Source: Rhizaria sp. SCN 62-66 (lineage: Eukaryota; Rhizaria, unplaced). From it: 64,000 bases of DNA. Location: the NCBI GenBank assembly GCA_001724265.1, contig MEDY01000089.1:1-64000 (forward strand), given 5' to 3'. Position numbers and translations under genes: made by a program. Of this stretch, positions 37,701-51,113 are shown piece by piece. Every line of letters begins with the position of its first letter. Positions within the stretch are counted from its first letter, which is position 1. The notes beneath the pieces were generated by a model. That model worked only from the letters and a program-made list of their open reading frames with translations, was not told the origin of the DNA and ran no database searches.

Positions 37701-40700
37701 CTACGCGCCGCGCCTCGCGCGCCACAACGAGTCGTTCTCGTTCTTCCCCATGCCGCGCATCGGCGTCACGGACACAACGCGCTCCGCGTACGCGCTCGAG
37801 CCAGGCTCCGAACCCTTCTCCGAGCCGCAGACGGACGTGTACCTAAACGAGGAGGGCCCCGCGGTGCTGACGCTGGACTGGACGTTCCCGCCGGGACGCG
37901 AGAACCCGTGGGTGATATTCATCTACCCGCGCGAGCAGTGGACGTGTTATTTTGGCGACGACGCCAATGCGTCGACTCTTGAATTTGTCGTTCCCACGAC
38001 CAACGGCACTGACGTTGGCTCGTTCACATTCAATTTCTCCTGCCCAGCGCTGCGCCAGAACGAGACCTTGACGACGACTGTGTACGACGGCTCTAGCGGC
38101 GAGCCGTTCATCATGTGGTGGGATACGCTCAAGCTCCGCTTCCGCGGCCGCGTCACAGCCACCGCATCGCCGCCCCCTCACATCGCGGGCGACGCGGTGT
38201 TGAACCTCAGCGACCCCTGGTCGACGGTGATCTTCCCGTTGGTAACTGTGATGCAGGTCACGTTTGCGTTTGCGCCGCCGCTATTCGTGACCACGGTCTT
38301 CCGGCTCTCGTTCAGCAACCCGACGGCGGAGTGCGTGATTGTGGAGACGAACCTCGAGTCTCACGTGTTTAACGTGTCTCAAGGCGCCGACGCGCTGGCT
38401 GTACTGATTTCGTGTCTCTACCCGGCCGCGATTCCCCCGCAGATCCTGCTCGAGGCTGAGGTCGCTGAGACTGGCAACTTCGAACCCTTCGCGAGCTCCG
38501 CTCTGCAGACGCAGGGCGTGATGACGCTTACGATCCTGTCGCTCACCACCGGGGCTCAAGTCCCGCTCGCTGACTATAGCGAGGGCCTCGTCGCCGCTCT
38601 TACGTACACGATTACGGGCGTCTTCACGCCGGCGCCCAAGGTCCCGCAGACGGTGAACCTGACGCAGATCATGCATCCCGCCAACTGCGTCTTTACGCTC
38701 CCAGGCTCCGCGCTCGACAAGGGCGTCGCCGCGGCCGAGCCGCTGTTTGTGCAGGTGCAGCCGAGCAACGACTTCGTCGCGCTCATGGTCTGCCGCCGCG
38801 CCCACTCGCTGGGCTCGCTCATCGCTCTCAGCTCCAACGCGTACGAGGGCGGCAACATCGGGCCCTGGCCTGTGTACGGCCGCATCGGCATCGACATGCT
38901 CTCGCCCGCGGCCGCTGCGGCGCAGGGCCTGGCGCTGACGGCGTCCGCGGCGATGAAGGATGTTACGGACCTTGCTTCACGCGCGCTGCTCTCCCTAACG
39001 CCGATCCCCGTCGCCGCGACACCGCTGCCGACGCCGTACTTCCTGCGCGCGCCCGTCGCTAACACCACCGTATTCCGCCTCCGCATGCTGCCGCCCGTCA
39101 TCGTGCGCACCACCGTGCGCATGTCCATGGTCTCGACCGCGGGCGCGTGCGGCTTTACGTCCGTCGACGCCGGCATCACCACCGTCTCGAGCTCGCTACA
39201 GATCCCGCTCGTGCTCGGCGACATCTCGCAGACGTTCCTCGTGTCGTGCAACGCCACGACGTTCGAGAGCGTGCGGCTGCTCGCCGAGGTCATCACGGGC
39301 TCGCTGCACCTGCCGCAGCTGTCGGCGCCGCTGCTCGTGCGCGGCACCGTGCTGTTTAAGACAACGCCTTCGTCAAGCCCGACATCGGTCGTCATCGCTC
39401 AGCCCTTCCAGGTACGTTTTATTTCTCATACTGATCACTTCTATTTCTAAACTTACAAATCCGTGCCATTTCCACCATTGCTATTTTAAATACTACTTGC
39501 ATGCTTCATACTTTTTTCTTTATTTTATTCTCTTGTAGGGAGAGATGGTGGCGACTCGTGACTGGATCTTCAGTCTTTCTCTGACTCCTCACGCTTCGTC
39601 CAACATTACCCTGCACATCGTCATGCGCTCTTCCTCTGCATCCGACCTGAAGCAGCCCAACTGCGCGTTCCGTCTGGCGACAGATGTCGTGCCGTACGCG
39701 CAGCTCGACTACTCGACGCCGTTCGAGCTCGTGTTTACATCCGCGATGCTCTCCGTCGACGTCGTCGCCAACTGCCGTGGCGAGACGCAGTCGAACCCTG
39801 CGCAGCTCACGATCTCCAACGACGACACGGACATGCTGTACGACCGCTTCGAGAGCGGCAGCTTCCGCGTCCGCGGCGCGCTGTGGCTCGAGGACGCCGC
39901 GCTGGACCGCAACCCCACGGTGCCGAACTCGACGGCGATCACGCTGCAGCGCGTGCCTGTGATGGCCGTGCACGCCGTGCGCTTCCGCCTCGCGCCAATG
40001 CTCGCCGAACCCGCTGCTTTCGTTTTTTCGACTGTGGTGGACTCTGATTGCTCGCTCAGCGTCGAGAACATCACGACGTCGCTGTTTTCCTCCGTGTTGT
40101 CTGCGACGTTCCCCGCGGGCACGAGCGAGACCATCATTTTCCTGTACTGCGCGCGCACGCTTGCACAGATGTCGCTCACCGTCACTGTCGCGAACGCGAG
40201 CTCCCCGGCGTTCTACGCGGGCTACACGACCAACCCGTTCACGGTCGAGTCGCGCTTCAATATGCCTACGCTGCCCGCCGCGGTGCACGTGCAGGAGCCG
40301 AACAAGCTGACTGTGTCATTCCTGCCCGTGGACGCGCTTAACGTCATCAGCCGCACGGTCCGCGTGGCCATCACCGTCGACAGCATGTTCACCGACTGCT
40401 ACGCCGCGCCCCTCAACACCGCCACGGGCGGCGTGCCCGACGCGGCCACGTGGGTGCGACTCGCGACTGCGGCGATGGAGATGACGGTGAAGAGCGCGCT
40501 GAGCTTCGACTTCTGGTTCAAGTGCCTTAAGTACACGCACGTCAACAACGGCTCACAAGTCGCAGACTCAGTCGTCCCGCGCATCGTCATCAAGCGTCTC
40601 ACGGGCACCGCGTTCATGCAGTACATGTCCCCAGAGGTTCAAATTTCGCTCATTGACTGTCTGCCCCTGGCTGCGATTACGAACGGCACCGCCTTGTACA

Positions 40701-43700
40701 CCGACAAGGGCTTTGGCCTGACCAACTACAAGGCCGAGGTCGCCGTCACGTGCCAGGACGGCTACGCGCTGCAGGCAACGGCAACGGCGGGCACCAGCTG
40801 CGTCACCAACACGGCGCTGTCGCCGCCCGTGACCATTTGCACGCAGACGCTGACGTGCCTCGCCACAGGCTGGTCCGCCCCAGCGCCGTCCTGCGGGGTC
40901 TACAGCTGCCCTGCAGTGCCCGCGGCCTTCCCCACGTTCGGCACCGCGCCTGTGCTCGTGGCCGCGGCGCCCGCGGGCGGCGCCACGGGTTTTGGCGCCA
41001 AGTACAGCTACGGCTGCATCTCGGGCTTTACGCTCAACGGCGCGACCGAGACGATTACGTGCACTGCTGGCGGCTGGAGCTCCCCCAGCGCGCCCGCGTG
41101 CGGTGCGGTTGAGTGCCCGCTGCTGGCGCTGAGCAACAACATCGGCGCAATCACGTACTCGAAGCTGCCCTACGGCGCGCTCAAGTACCTCTCAGTGGCC
41201 ACGCTCGAGTGTATGCCGCTGTACGAGCGCACGTCGGGCGACGCCAAGCTGACGTGCCAGGCCAACAGGACGTGGTCGGGCACCCCTGCTATTTGCCGCT
41301 CCAACACGTGCGTGCGCATCTACCCCGACACGGCGACGATGAAGGCCATCACGTTCATGCGCTACGGCGCTCCCGTGGTCCCGGACGCGGCCTCGCTGAC
41401 ATACGCCATCGACTCGGTGGCGCAGTACGCCTGCGCCGACGGCTACGTGTGGGAGGACACCGCCGCGGCCACGGCGCGCACATGCGTCATCGCACAGGGC
41501 TGGCTGCCCGCCGACCCGCCGCGCTGCGTTCCGCGCGCGTGCCCGACGCTGGGCACTGCCACGCTCGGCTCCATCACGCAGCTGCCCGCGGCGCTGGCAA
41601 ACCTGTACGGCGTCACGGCGACGTACGCGTGCGACTACGGCGCCGTCATGGACAGCAACGACCCCAAAATCATGTGCACCACGTCTGGCCAGTGGTCCAG
41701 TGCCGCGCGCACGTGCAAGCCCTACAACTGCGGCGCGCCCGGCGGCATCATCGCGGGCTCTGTGGCGATTGCGAACAACGGCACGCACGGCGCGTACGGC
41801 GTGTACTACAACTACTCGGTCGTTGAGTACCGCTGCAACGTCGGCTATAACATGCGCTACGTTGGCTACTCCCTCAATGACGGCTCGGGCGTCATGCTGC
41901 AGGTGACGCAGTCGGGCGCGACGGTGCTTGCCGCGCGCCGCGAGTGCACGCCCCGCGGCTGGACCCCCGTCTCGCTGCCCATCTGCGACGTTAACCAGTG
42001 CGTGGCGCTCTCCGTGCCCACCAACGGCCTCTCGGTCACCTACGAGGACACGCTGGGGACGAGCAACAACGGGCTAATCCCGCGCTCCTACGGCACCACG
42101 GCGACGTACGCGTGCAAGGTCGGCTACGAGGCGCGCGATGCGGTGACCGACGTCCTTACGTCGGCCAAGCGCAAGTGTGGCACGCTCGCTGATGGCTGGC
42201 TGCCAGCGGTGGCGCCCGTCTGCAACTCCATCGACTGCGGCTCACTCGACGATGCCATCAACAACGCGCTGCCAGTGACGTACACGTACAACGAGACGAC
42301 CATGGCGGGCCCCACGCGCTACCAGGCGACCGCGGAGTACCGCTGCAAGGCCGGATTCATGCTCAGCACCGGTGCCGACGTGTACATGCGCACATGCACG
42401 TCGGTCCGCACGTGGGCGCCCGCGGTGCCGCTCTGCGTCGACGTCGACGAGTGCGACGCGCAGGCCTGGGGCGGCAAGTACTTTGTCGACTGCGCCGCTC
42501 TCTACGGTTCGCGCTCGCGCTGCATTAACACCTACGGCTCCTACGTCTGCACGCCCTACGTGCTCGCCTCCCCGGCGCCCGAGAACGTCATCTCGACCGC
42601 TGGCTCTGTTACTTACATGCCCGCAACGACCGAGATCGTACCCGACAACGCGCGCGGCGGCCAGATCGTGCGGTTTACACTGCAAGCCGGCGCTAACGTC
42701 CCCGCGCCGTACATTTCGCGCGTGCAGTACTCGAACTCGAACACGACGCTGTACGCTGACGCCGCCGCGCTGCTGACGTACGAGTGCGAGGACGCAGTGG
42801 CGACTCCCAGCACCGCGGCGCCCGGCTACCTGCTTGTGCAGTGCACGCTGGTGCCCGGCCAGGGCACGGACCTGTTTGTCGCGATGCAATTCTGCACGCA
42901 GCCCACGCTCGGCGGTGCCGTCAACTGCAGCGAGTGGAACTGGGCGTGGAGCGGCGGCAGCTCGATGTCCGACGCGGCCAGCATCGGCTCCAACAACGGC
43001 GTCCGCGTGTCGTACCCGATGCACTACTTTGTGCCGGCCTCCCTGCACTCCATCACTGTCGCGGGCCCTGGCCAGCGCACCAGCGACTACGTCAGCATTA
43101 CGACCCTTGGCGAAAATATCGGCTTCGACGTCGAGAACCTGTTCCTCGACCGTGCCGGGCTTGTCAAGATGTCCTACGGGCTTGCCACAACTGTCGATGA
43201 CTATCCGTTCGACTGCGCCTTCAACCAGGCCGCGTCGCAGGGCTACAGCTCGGTGCAGCGCACCATCGTCTGCCACACCAAAGACGCCATCAACGAGATC
43301 GACCTCAAGTTCCGCCTCACCATCGCGGGCCGCCACGCGTACGGCACGGACCGCTACTCGTACCCGCAGAAGCCCATCGTCGACTCGGTCTACGGCTGCA
43401 AGACGGACGACGTGCTGGCGGGCACCACAAGCGACTGCCCCACCGACTCCGGCAACGTCCGCATCACGGTCAGCGGCTCGGGTTTCCTGGAGCCGCTCAC
43501 GGCCATGATCTCGGGCCGCCAGTGCACCGGGATTGAGCGCGTGACCAACTACGCCTTCACGTGCTCGCTGCCTATCGGCACGGGCACCGGGCTCTCACTC
43601 ATCGTCAAGGCCGGCTCGCAGCGTACCGAGTCCCGCGGCCGCGTTACCTACGCCTCCCCGACCATCACTGAGATCCGCGGCTGCCAGATGCTCAGCAAGA

Positions 43701-46700
43701 CTGAAATCGCCGACTGTAGCCGCCTCGGCGGCGACCGCATCATGCTGCGCGGCACCAACTTCGGCGTCTCCGGCGCCACGGTGTCGATCGGCGGCCTCAC
43801 GTGCTTCAACGTGACGCACACGGCTACGGACCCTCACCGCGAGGTCTTGTGTACGACGCCGGCCGACGCGACGGTGGACCGCGCCGTGACGCTGCTGCAG
43901 CGCTACGGCTCGCTGTCGCAGGAGACGATTCTGGTGTCGTACGTGCAGTGCCCGCCCGGCCAGCACACGCTCGACGTCGCCTGCGTTGCGTGCGAGTCAG
44001 GCAACTTCAACGACATGTGGTCGCAGACGGCCTGCCGCTCCTGCCAGCCCGGCACTTACTCGGCGGACCCCGGGGCCACTGTGTGCTCCGTCTGCCCCGT
44101 CGGCACGTACTCTGGACTCGGCGCGAGCGAGTGCACGCGCTGCCCGCGTGGCACATTCTCGCAGGAGCGCGCCGAGAGCTGCTACCAGTGCGCGCCGGGT
44201 ACCTTCGCGGAGCACGAGGGCAGCGCACAGTGTGAGGCTTGCCCGCTCGGCGCGGAGCATACGAGCGACTACTCGTACTGCCAGTGCAAGGTGGGCTCGT
44301 TTATGGATACGGCGGGCGTGTGCCGCACGTGCATGCTGGGCGGCGACTGCTCGCAGGCCGGCGTGTCGGTGTACAACGTACACTCGCTACGGTCCTACTC
44401 GCCCTCGGTCTCGTTCCGCGTCTCGCCGCTGGTCATCCGCCTGCATCTACCCGTGGCTGTGGCCGTGTCGGCGGCGTCGGCGAGCGCGATGAGCGCGGAC
44501 GACTTCCACCGCGCTGCGCAGACGCTCGCGCTCAAGGCGCTCTTCGACGGCACCAAGCGCCCGCGCGGCCGCTTCACCGTAGTCTCGGTGGAGACCGTCG
44601 CCAGCGCCGCGACACTCGTCGAGCTCTCGCGGGAGTGCACTGACGCCGCTGGCGACAGCAGCAGCAGCAGTTCGAGCTCTAGCTCTAGCATCACGACCAA
44701 GAAGTCTTTTAGCTCCACTGCCGTGAGAGTGAACATGACGACGTACCACCTCGTCACCGTCGATATTGTTCCCATACCTACGACGACGAGCTCGAGCAGA
44801 AGCGTCACGACCACACAGCGCGGCAACAGTCTCGATCTCGCCCAGCCTTCGTTCCACACGAGCGGCGCTTATGATAACGACCTCACCGAGTACGCATACG
44901 ACGACGCTGCTCTGTCCATCTCCGGCACTCGCAGCAGCACTAACTCGGGCCGGACCGACAACGAAGACACTGCGACGTCTGAGTCCCTTGCCGAATCCGT
45001 CCTGTCAACCTACAACAGCGCCAACCTTGCGCTGTCCGCCGCCACGGCGTACGTCGCGCCCGCGTTCCGCAACACGACGTACCACCGCCGCGCCGTGACG
45101 TCGTTCGAGGCGTGTCTGGAGAACACGTGCGTGAGCGGCGACGCGTGCGTCGAGGGCCACACGGGCCCGCTCTGCACCGTCTGTCTGCCGGGCTACGGCA
45201 AGACCTCGGCGTTCAAGTGCGGCCGCTGCAACGAGCCCGCGCTGGCGTGGTTTATCCTGATTGCCGGCACCATTGCCGCGATCCTGGTCTGCGCCATGCT
45301 GGCGTGGAAGCAGATCGTGGACGGCCGCGAGTCGATGAACGAGCTGCCCGCGCCCGCTGTGCCGCTGCTGTTCAAGATCGCAACGTCGGGCCTGCAGGTC
45401 ATGTCCATCGCGTCGCGCTACGACCTCAAGTGGCCCGGCTTCCTGGGCGGGCTTTTCGACTCGGCCGACACAGCCGCAGGCGTGGGCACCGCCATGGTCT
45501 CGCTCGACTGCTTCCTGGGCGACGACCCGGCCGTGAACCCGTTCTGGGTGACCTCAATTGGAATCATGCTCCTGCCCATCCTTGGCATCCTGCTGCCGAT
45601 CATCTTCTTTGCGCCGCGCTATTACACCGCCAAGCGCGCGTACCGCAAGCACGCACTTGCGGAGCTCAGGAAGCAGCGCCGCGTGCTGGTCGAGATGGTC
45701 ACCGACTACGAGGCCTTCATCCGCGGCCGCGAGCGCGCCGCCGCGGCCGTGCGCCGCGCCGACGAGCAGACGGCGGCCGAGAACGACTTGCGCGCCGTGA
45801 TCTGGGACGGCGTCGACGATGCGGCCGACGGCGGCGTGCTCGCGGCCAAGGGCGCCGACTTCCGCGCGCTCGCGCTGCAGCACGTCGCCACTGTGGACAT
45901 GGATCTCGACCTGGAGACCAAGGAGAGACGCACCGCGGCGACCATCGCGGCTGAGGTCGCGGCGGCCACCGCGGCGGCCAAGAAGAAGCGCGCCGACGCC
46001 AAATTTGAAGGCAAAAAGCGCCGCAACGCGCGCCGTACGCTGATGCTGCGCGCCAACAGCGCCCACACTGACGCAAGCGCTGGCCACGGCCGCGCCGCGG
46101 GCGCGCAGCTGACTGACGTTTCGGCGACTGCGACCAAGGCCACCGTGTCCGGCGGTCCGCTTGCGCCGCCTGGCCTGCCGCCTGTGCCCGCCGCTAGCAA
46201 CGCTGCTGCTGCTGCTGTTGCGAGTGGTTCTGGTCTCCCGACTGTGGTCATCACCGACCCAGCGGGCGTCGAGAACAACCACGGCAGTCGCAACAGCAGC
46301 CCGACCGCGGACGCCCGTGGCAGCCCGATGTTTGGCTCCGTCAACAACAGCGTCAACAGCACTGCTAACGCGGTGGCTGCTCGCATGCGGGCGCGTCTAA
46401 ACGTCAGCCCAGGTTGCAGCGGTAACTCCGCTGCCAACTCTCCCTCTCGCTCTCCTCGCAACAACAGCGGCGCGGCGGGCAACGCATTCTTCAATTCGGG
46501 CCCCGCAGCTCCTGTCAACGTTGTTCATAGCGGCCCTAGCATTGCTGCCGGTGCCAGGTCGTCGTTGGCAGTTCTAGCTTTTGTCTCAGGCTCAGCTTCT
46601 GCAGTGTCGGTCTCCCCGTCCTACTCGCCGTCGCACTCGCCGTTGCAGTCGCCCGCGCACAGTCGCAACGCGCGTACCGCCCCCTGTGGCCCCGCCCCCG

Positions 46701-49700
46701 GTGGCGCCGCCGCAGCCTGCGCCGTGCCGGCCTCGCGCCGCCGCCCCGTGCGCCCGTTGCTGCTTCCCGGCAGCGGCGGCGCGTCAAGCAATAACTTCAG
46801 CAACAGCAACAGCACCAGCGGGTTCGTCTCTGTGGGGTTCCACCAGCGCTCGCAGTCTCTCTCGCCGATGGCCGCCAGCGGCACGACCGCAAACGCGCGC
46901 GCGCTCGCGGTGTCCGGCCCGCCGTCGCCGTCGTCCTCGTCGACAGAGGGCGACGCCAGCGGGGTCGAATCTGTCTCGCACTCGCAGGCGCAGTCGCGCT
47001 CGCAGTCGCCGTCCCACTCGCGCTCAAGCTCCTCAGCGTCGCCGCTGTCGGTATCGGCGTCCTCCGGCTCGACCGCGCTCCACCCCGGCCACCTCGACCA
47101 CAACAGCCGCGTCTTCGGCGCTGCCGCAGCCGCAGCCGCTGGTAACGCTGTTGGCGTTGTGACTGCGCCGGTGGTGCACTTCGACCACAACTGCGCCGTC
47201 GACAGCGAGAGCAACGGCACAGGCACCAGCGACAGCAACAGCGACATGAGCGACATCGACCACAGCGCCGGCAGCAGCAGCAGCGACGCGACTGCGAAGG
47301 CGATGTTCACCGCGTCTGCCGAGGATGACGCCCTGCGCGTGTTGTACAGCAACGCTAACGCAAGCGCCGCCTGCAGCCTTTCAAGCGCGCGCGCTGGCGA
47401 CACCAGGCACATCAGCGTGCAAAAGGTCCGTATCCGCGTGGGCAGCCACACGCGCTCTGGCGGTGATCTCTCCGAGGTTGACCGCGACGCAGCCGTGTTC
47501 GGCGGCGCTCATGGCTCTGGTTTGCACGGCAAGCTCGTCAAGCGGAGCGCGCCTAAGAGCGGCAAGTCGCGTCACCACGCGCCCAGCGACTCAAACTCCT
47601 TTTCGCAGCCCAGTTCGCCGCGCACTCTGAGCAGCCACTCACACACGCACTCGACCACGCGCGACGACGACAGCGACCACAATATTGGGAGCGATAGCGA
47701 CACTGCCGTCGCTCACCGCAACGCCAATACCAAGCGCTTTGGCTTTGTCACCGACACGCTCGCATTCGGGAACAACTGCCCCGTCAACGGCGACGCGTTC
47801 GCGCTCGACGACTCGGCTTTCATGTTCCAGAAGGCCTTCCTCGAGGACCTCCGCGTGTCCGAGGCCGCGCTCGCCTCCGCCTTCTCCAACGGCGCCAGTG
47901 CCAACGCCAACAGCAAGGAGGCTTTGTTCGAACACACTGCTCGCGAGGTCGCGCTGTACGCCGCGGCGGCCGGGCAGACTTGGGACGGCGCGGCAAGCCA
48001 GGCCGCGAGCGACCGCGCGTGCGCGCGGGCCGCGTCGATGCCGGAGATGGCCGTGATCGCGCAATCGGCCGACGACCTGGAGAACATGAAGCTGCTCTCA
48101 ACAGTGCCGTTCGAAACGTTTTACCGCGCTGAGGAGCTGCGCGAGCGTGTGCTTGGCCGTGAGCGCGCCGTGCAGAGCGCGCGCTCGGAGCGCCAGCGCG
48201 AGTGGTATACGGCCACCTACGGCAAGCGCGAGGGCGAAAAGGTATTTGAGCGCGAGCGCGAGAAGCGTCTCCGCGCCGAGCCACCGAAGTTGATGGCGTC
48301 CGAAGTGCGCGTGCGGCTGGACGTGGCCGAGACACAGTACAATAACGTGGCGTCCGAGTTCTCCGGCTACGTCATCACTGCGATCACCGTCGTCATGTTC
48401 ATGATCCACCCCAACATCACGCGGCAGTTTTTCACGGTGCTGTCGTGCAAGAACGTCGGCGGCACGGACGACCCTACGGCCAACGTCGTGCTGGGCGACA
48501 TGCTCGAGCTGTGCTACTCGTCGCAGCACCTGCTCTTTATTCTCGCGCTCGGAGTGCCCATGCTGCTGCTCTGGGTGCTCGGAATTCCCTTCTTCGCCTG
48601 GATCGTGCTGTACCGCAACCGCGACCTGGTGACGATGCCCGCCCAGGGCGCGTCTGCGGTCATGCGGAACCAGAAGCGCATCTTCGAGTCGCAGATGGCC
48701 TTCCTCTACCGCGGCTACAAGCCCACGCGCTACTACTGGTTCCTGACTGAAATGGCCCGCAAGGCTGCGCTCGTGGCGATCGCTGTCTTCTTCCCCGGTG
48801 CGCTGCACACGCAGCTCATGCTCGCCTCACTGCTCATTTTTATGTGCATCATCGCACAGATCGTGGCCAAGCCGTTCGAGAACCGCATCCCCGAGGTGGT
48901 CGAGTTGATCTCGCTCTTCACGTCGTTCATGGTCTTCTTCTTGGCCAACTTCCTCTTCGTCGAAACGGTGTCTGACGCCGCGATGGTCGTCATCACCGTC
49001 CTCATCTGCGCCCTCGTCATCGCCTTCATCGCCATCGTCGTCTTCGCCTTCTTTGTGCTGTCGAAGCAGGAGGCAGACCTGACGCCGCTGCGCACTGCGC
49101 TTCGTCTCGCGCACGCGCAAGGCACCAGCTCCAGCGCCGTCATCCGCGACTGGCGCATCGCCGCCGCGCGCAAGCGCCGCGAGGAGCTCGAGGCGAAGAC
49201 GCTGGCCATGATCGACGCGCAGATGGCCGATGCGGTCGACGTAGACTCGGACTCTCACTCTGACATCGACATCGGGACGCGCAGCAAAAGCGACCGCAGT
49301 CGCAAGGCCAAGGGCAAGGCGTACCACGCCGCCGCCGTCGCGGCCGCGAACAAGGCGCTCTTCGGCAACGCCGCCTTCGCTGAGTACAACGGTGACGGCG
49401 CGGGGGCCACGAGCGCGGGCTTGAGCGCCGCTGCGGCGGCCGCCAAGAGCCAGGAACACAGTTGGTTTGACCTCTCTGACCCTGCTAACAAGGCGAAGCG
49501 CGGCGGCAAGCAGACACCAGGCTCCGGCTCTGGGTCCAGCGTTGGCGTCGACAGGAGCGAAGCGAGCTCTGGCGGTGCCGGGGGGCTGGCCGGTCTGCGC
49601 GCGATTCGCGAGGAGGCGGTCGAGACCGCCGAGCACGCCGCGCTGAGCGCACTTGACGCGAGCACAAACGACACGCGCCGCGGCTTGCTGCTGGCGACCC

Positions 49701-50047
49701 GCGTCGACGGCGGCGGCGACATCACCACAGGCCTCACACACGCCGGCCAAAGCACCCACGACGGCGTCGACGTTGAGGGCGACGGTGGCAACGGCTCCGC
49801 GGCCAACGCACGCTGCGCTGCTGCGATGACCGCGGTGGAGCACGAGGCCGCGAGTGCTGCCGCCGCGGCCGCCTTCATCACCTCCGCGCGCGAGCGCGCC
49901 GCTCTGTTGGCGCAGTCGGCGCACGGGCTCGCGCTCGACCTGGACCTCATGCCGCCGCCCGCGGCCGTGGGGGACAACCACGGCGGCGTGGGCGACGCGC
50001 TCAATGGCGGCAAGAAGTGGGCTCATGAAGACGCATTTGGCGAGTAA
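19755..50047 (+). CDS. Giant multidomain transmembrane surface protein, about 10,050 residues
   Basis: The ATG at 19755 starts a clear signal peptide (MQRSCARYTTIFAGLFLCVT, cut near ANA at residue 27). An acidic/Ser-rich region follows to about 235, then at least four long beta-rich, Cys-containing units of 630-750 residues. Next come a beta-propeller-like stretch (about 4036-5270), further beta-sandwich repeats, about eight sushi/CCP domains (6926-7519), an EGF-like domain (DVDEC, 7519-7558), two IPT/TIG domains (7830-8022) and GCC2/ephrin-receptor-like Cys repeats (8022-8163). Two hydrophobic multi-span blocks lie at 8453-8586 and 9492-9733, separated by an 850-residue Ser-rich loop. One 127-nt intron (39412-39538, donor GTACGT) is phase 0. 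A TAG at 31846 is read through. The frame breaks once near 23850-23900. The stop is TAA. Architecture suggests an adhesion or sensory receptor with a channel-like membrane module; the function is inferred. Confidence 0.75.
23850..23900 (+). other. Frame break in the giant gene
   Basis: Coding sequence runs in one frame through GYFAPVTLR (about 23850) and resumes in the next frame by about 23899 (MIKGYM). One extra base, or a change of one modulo three, is needed. The GGGG run at 23897-23900 is a candidate. No convincing intron fits, because the only GT...AG intervals of suitable phase are about 34 nt long. Compared with sibling units this one also lacks about 50 residues here, so a deletion or an assembly error is as likely as a single-base indel. 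Confidence 0.7.
31846..31848 (+). other. In-frame TAG in the giant gene
   Basis: The context is IFAPTW-TAG-PATASTMTAISGN. The frame is open for about 2,650 codons before and 2,500 after it. The downstream segment starts within six codons and has no signal peptide, so a separate secreted protein gene is unlikely. Confidence 0.85.
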
Positions 50048-51113
50048 GTTTAGCCGCCGTCTGCAGAGTAAGTCCGCGCCATGCTGCATCATCATATCAT
50101 TGTTTATTCTGTATAATATTACGTAGTCGTGTCGATAATACTTTTTTTTTCTTTTACACTCGATGTTTGTGCGCTTTTTTTTTGCATTGACTTCGTGTTC
50201 AGGTACAAGGAGTAATATCACCGAATTGTTATCACCATTATCACCATAATGTCTTTAAAGTTTTGCAGTTTTGTAAACTATGGTTCAAAACAGCAAAACA
50301 ATTCCTCTTTCATTTGCTTGATCGTCAGCGGCAGGAAAGAGATATTGTTGTTTATATTTTGTTTAGTTCGTATTGTACACGTATTGATTGCACACAACAG
50401 CTGTCATAAGTATCTATATATCGCATGTTACACTTGTTACGTTCTTGTTAAGACAAACAAAGTTTGATAAGTGTACATGGTGCACATTTATATTCAGCTG
50501 TTGATGCTAACAAAATCATTTCGTTTATTATAGTCTTTGTAGATTTTATTTAATTCTACTGTGTATATCTCAATAAGTTTATGTCTTTAGTTATTTCGCA
50601 CGAATTTTCAAGCGTTCTTTGCGTTTTGTTTCAGTTTGCGAGTTTTGTGTTGTCATTTTTCCTTCACTTTTATAACTTCTCGAGGAAAATTTAGCTTTGT
50701 CGTTATGAGTAACAATATTTGACAATGCGAACCCTTTTGTTTTATTAGTCATTGTGTCCTGTCCCTTCACCCTTGCATTCTTATTCATTACTCCCATCAT
50801 TATCAACATCACACATTCCGCTGATGCTTCTCATTTCATTTCCGTGTCAGTTTTTACTCTCCCACATCCCCTTTCAACAAAAATACATTTTTTCATTTTT
50901 GTTATTATTTTCTTGAGCATTTCACGAAACTACGTAGTACGTACACTTTAAGCCACTTTTGAAGCAGAAACTGCTTGCACGGTCTTCAGGCTACTCGCAT
51001 ATCATCTTATGTCTCGTTCCAATTGTGATTCAATTACGTCAGGTCACAAAAGCTACTTAGTGACAGTCAGTAATATAAAAGGCGGGTTACATTGAGATTC
51101 ATAACAAAAGCAG
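50048..51113. other. Convergent AT-rich spacer
   Basis: This lies between the 3' ends of the giant gene and the ARM/cyclophilin-like gene. T-runs near 50140 and 50175 are probably in the 3' UTR of the giant gene. Small ATG frames (for example 50249-50467) have AT-rich, non-coding-like composition. Confidence 0.5.

Noticed and set aside
42242-43336. Minus-strand frame of about 360 codons
   Set aside because: It is antisense to sushi and EGF-like domains with correctly spaced cysteines on the plus strand.
48827-50221. Minus-strand frame of about 460 codons
   Set aside because: It is antisense to the membrane and tail region of the giant gene. Its Arg/Ala/Gly/His-rich composition is typical of the complement of GC3-rich coding DNA.
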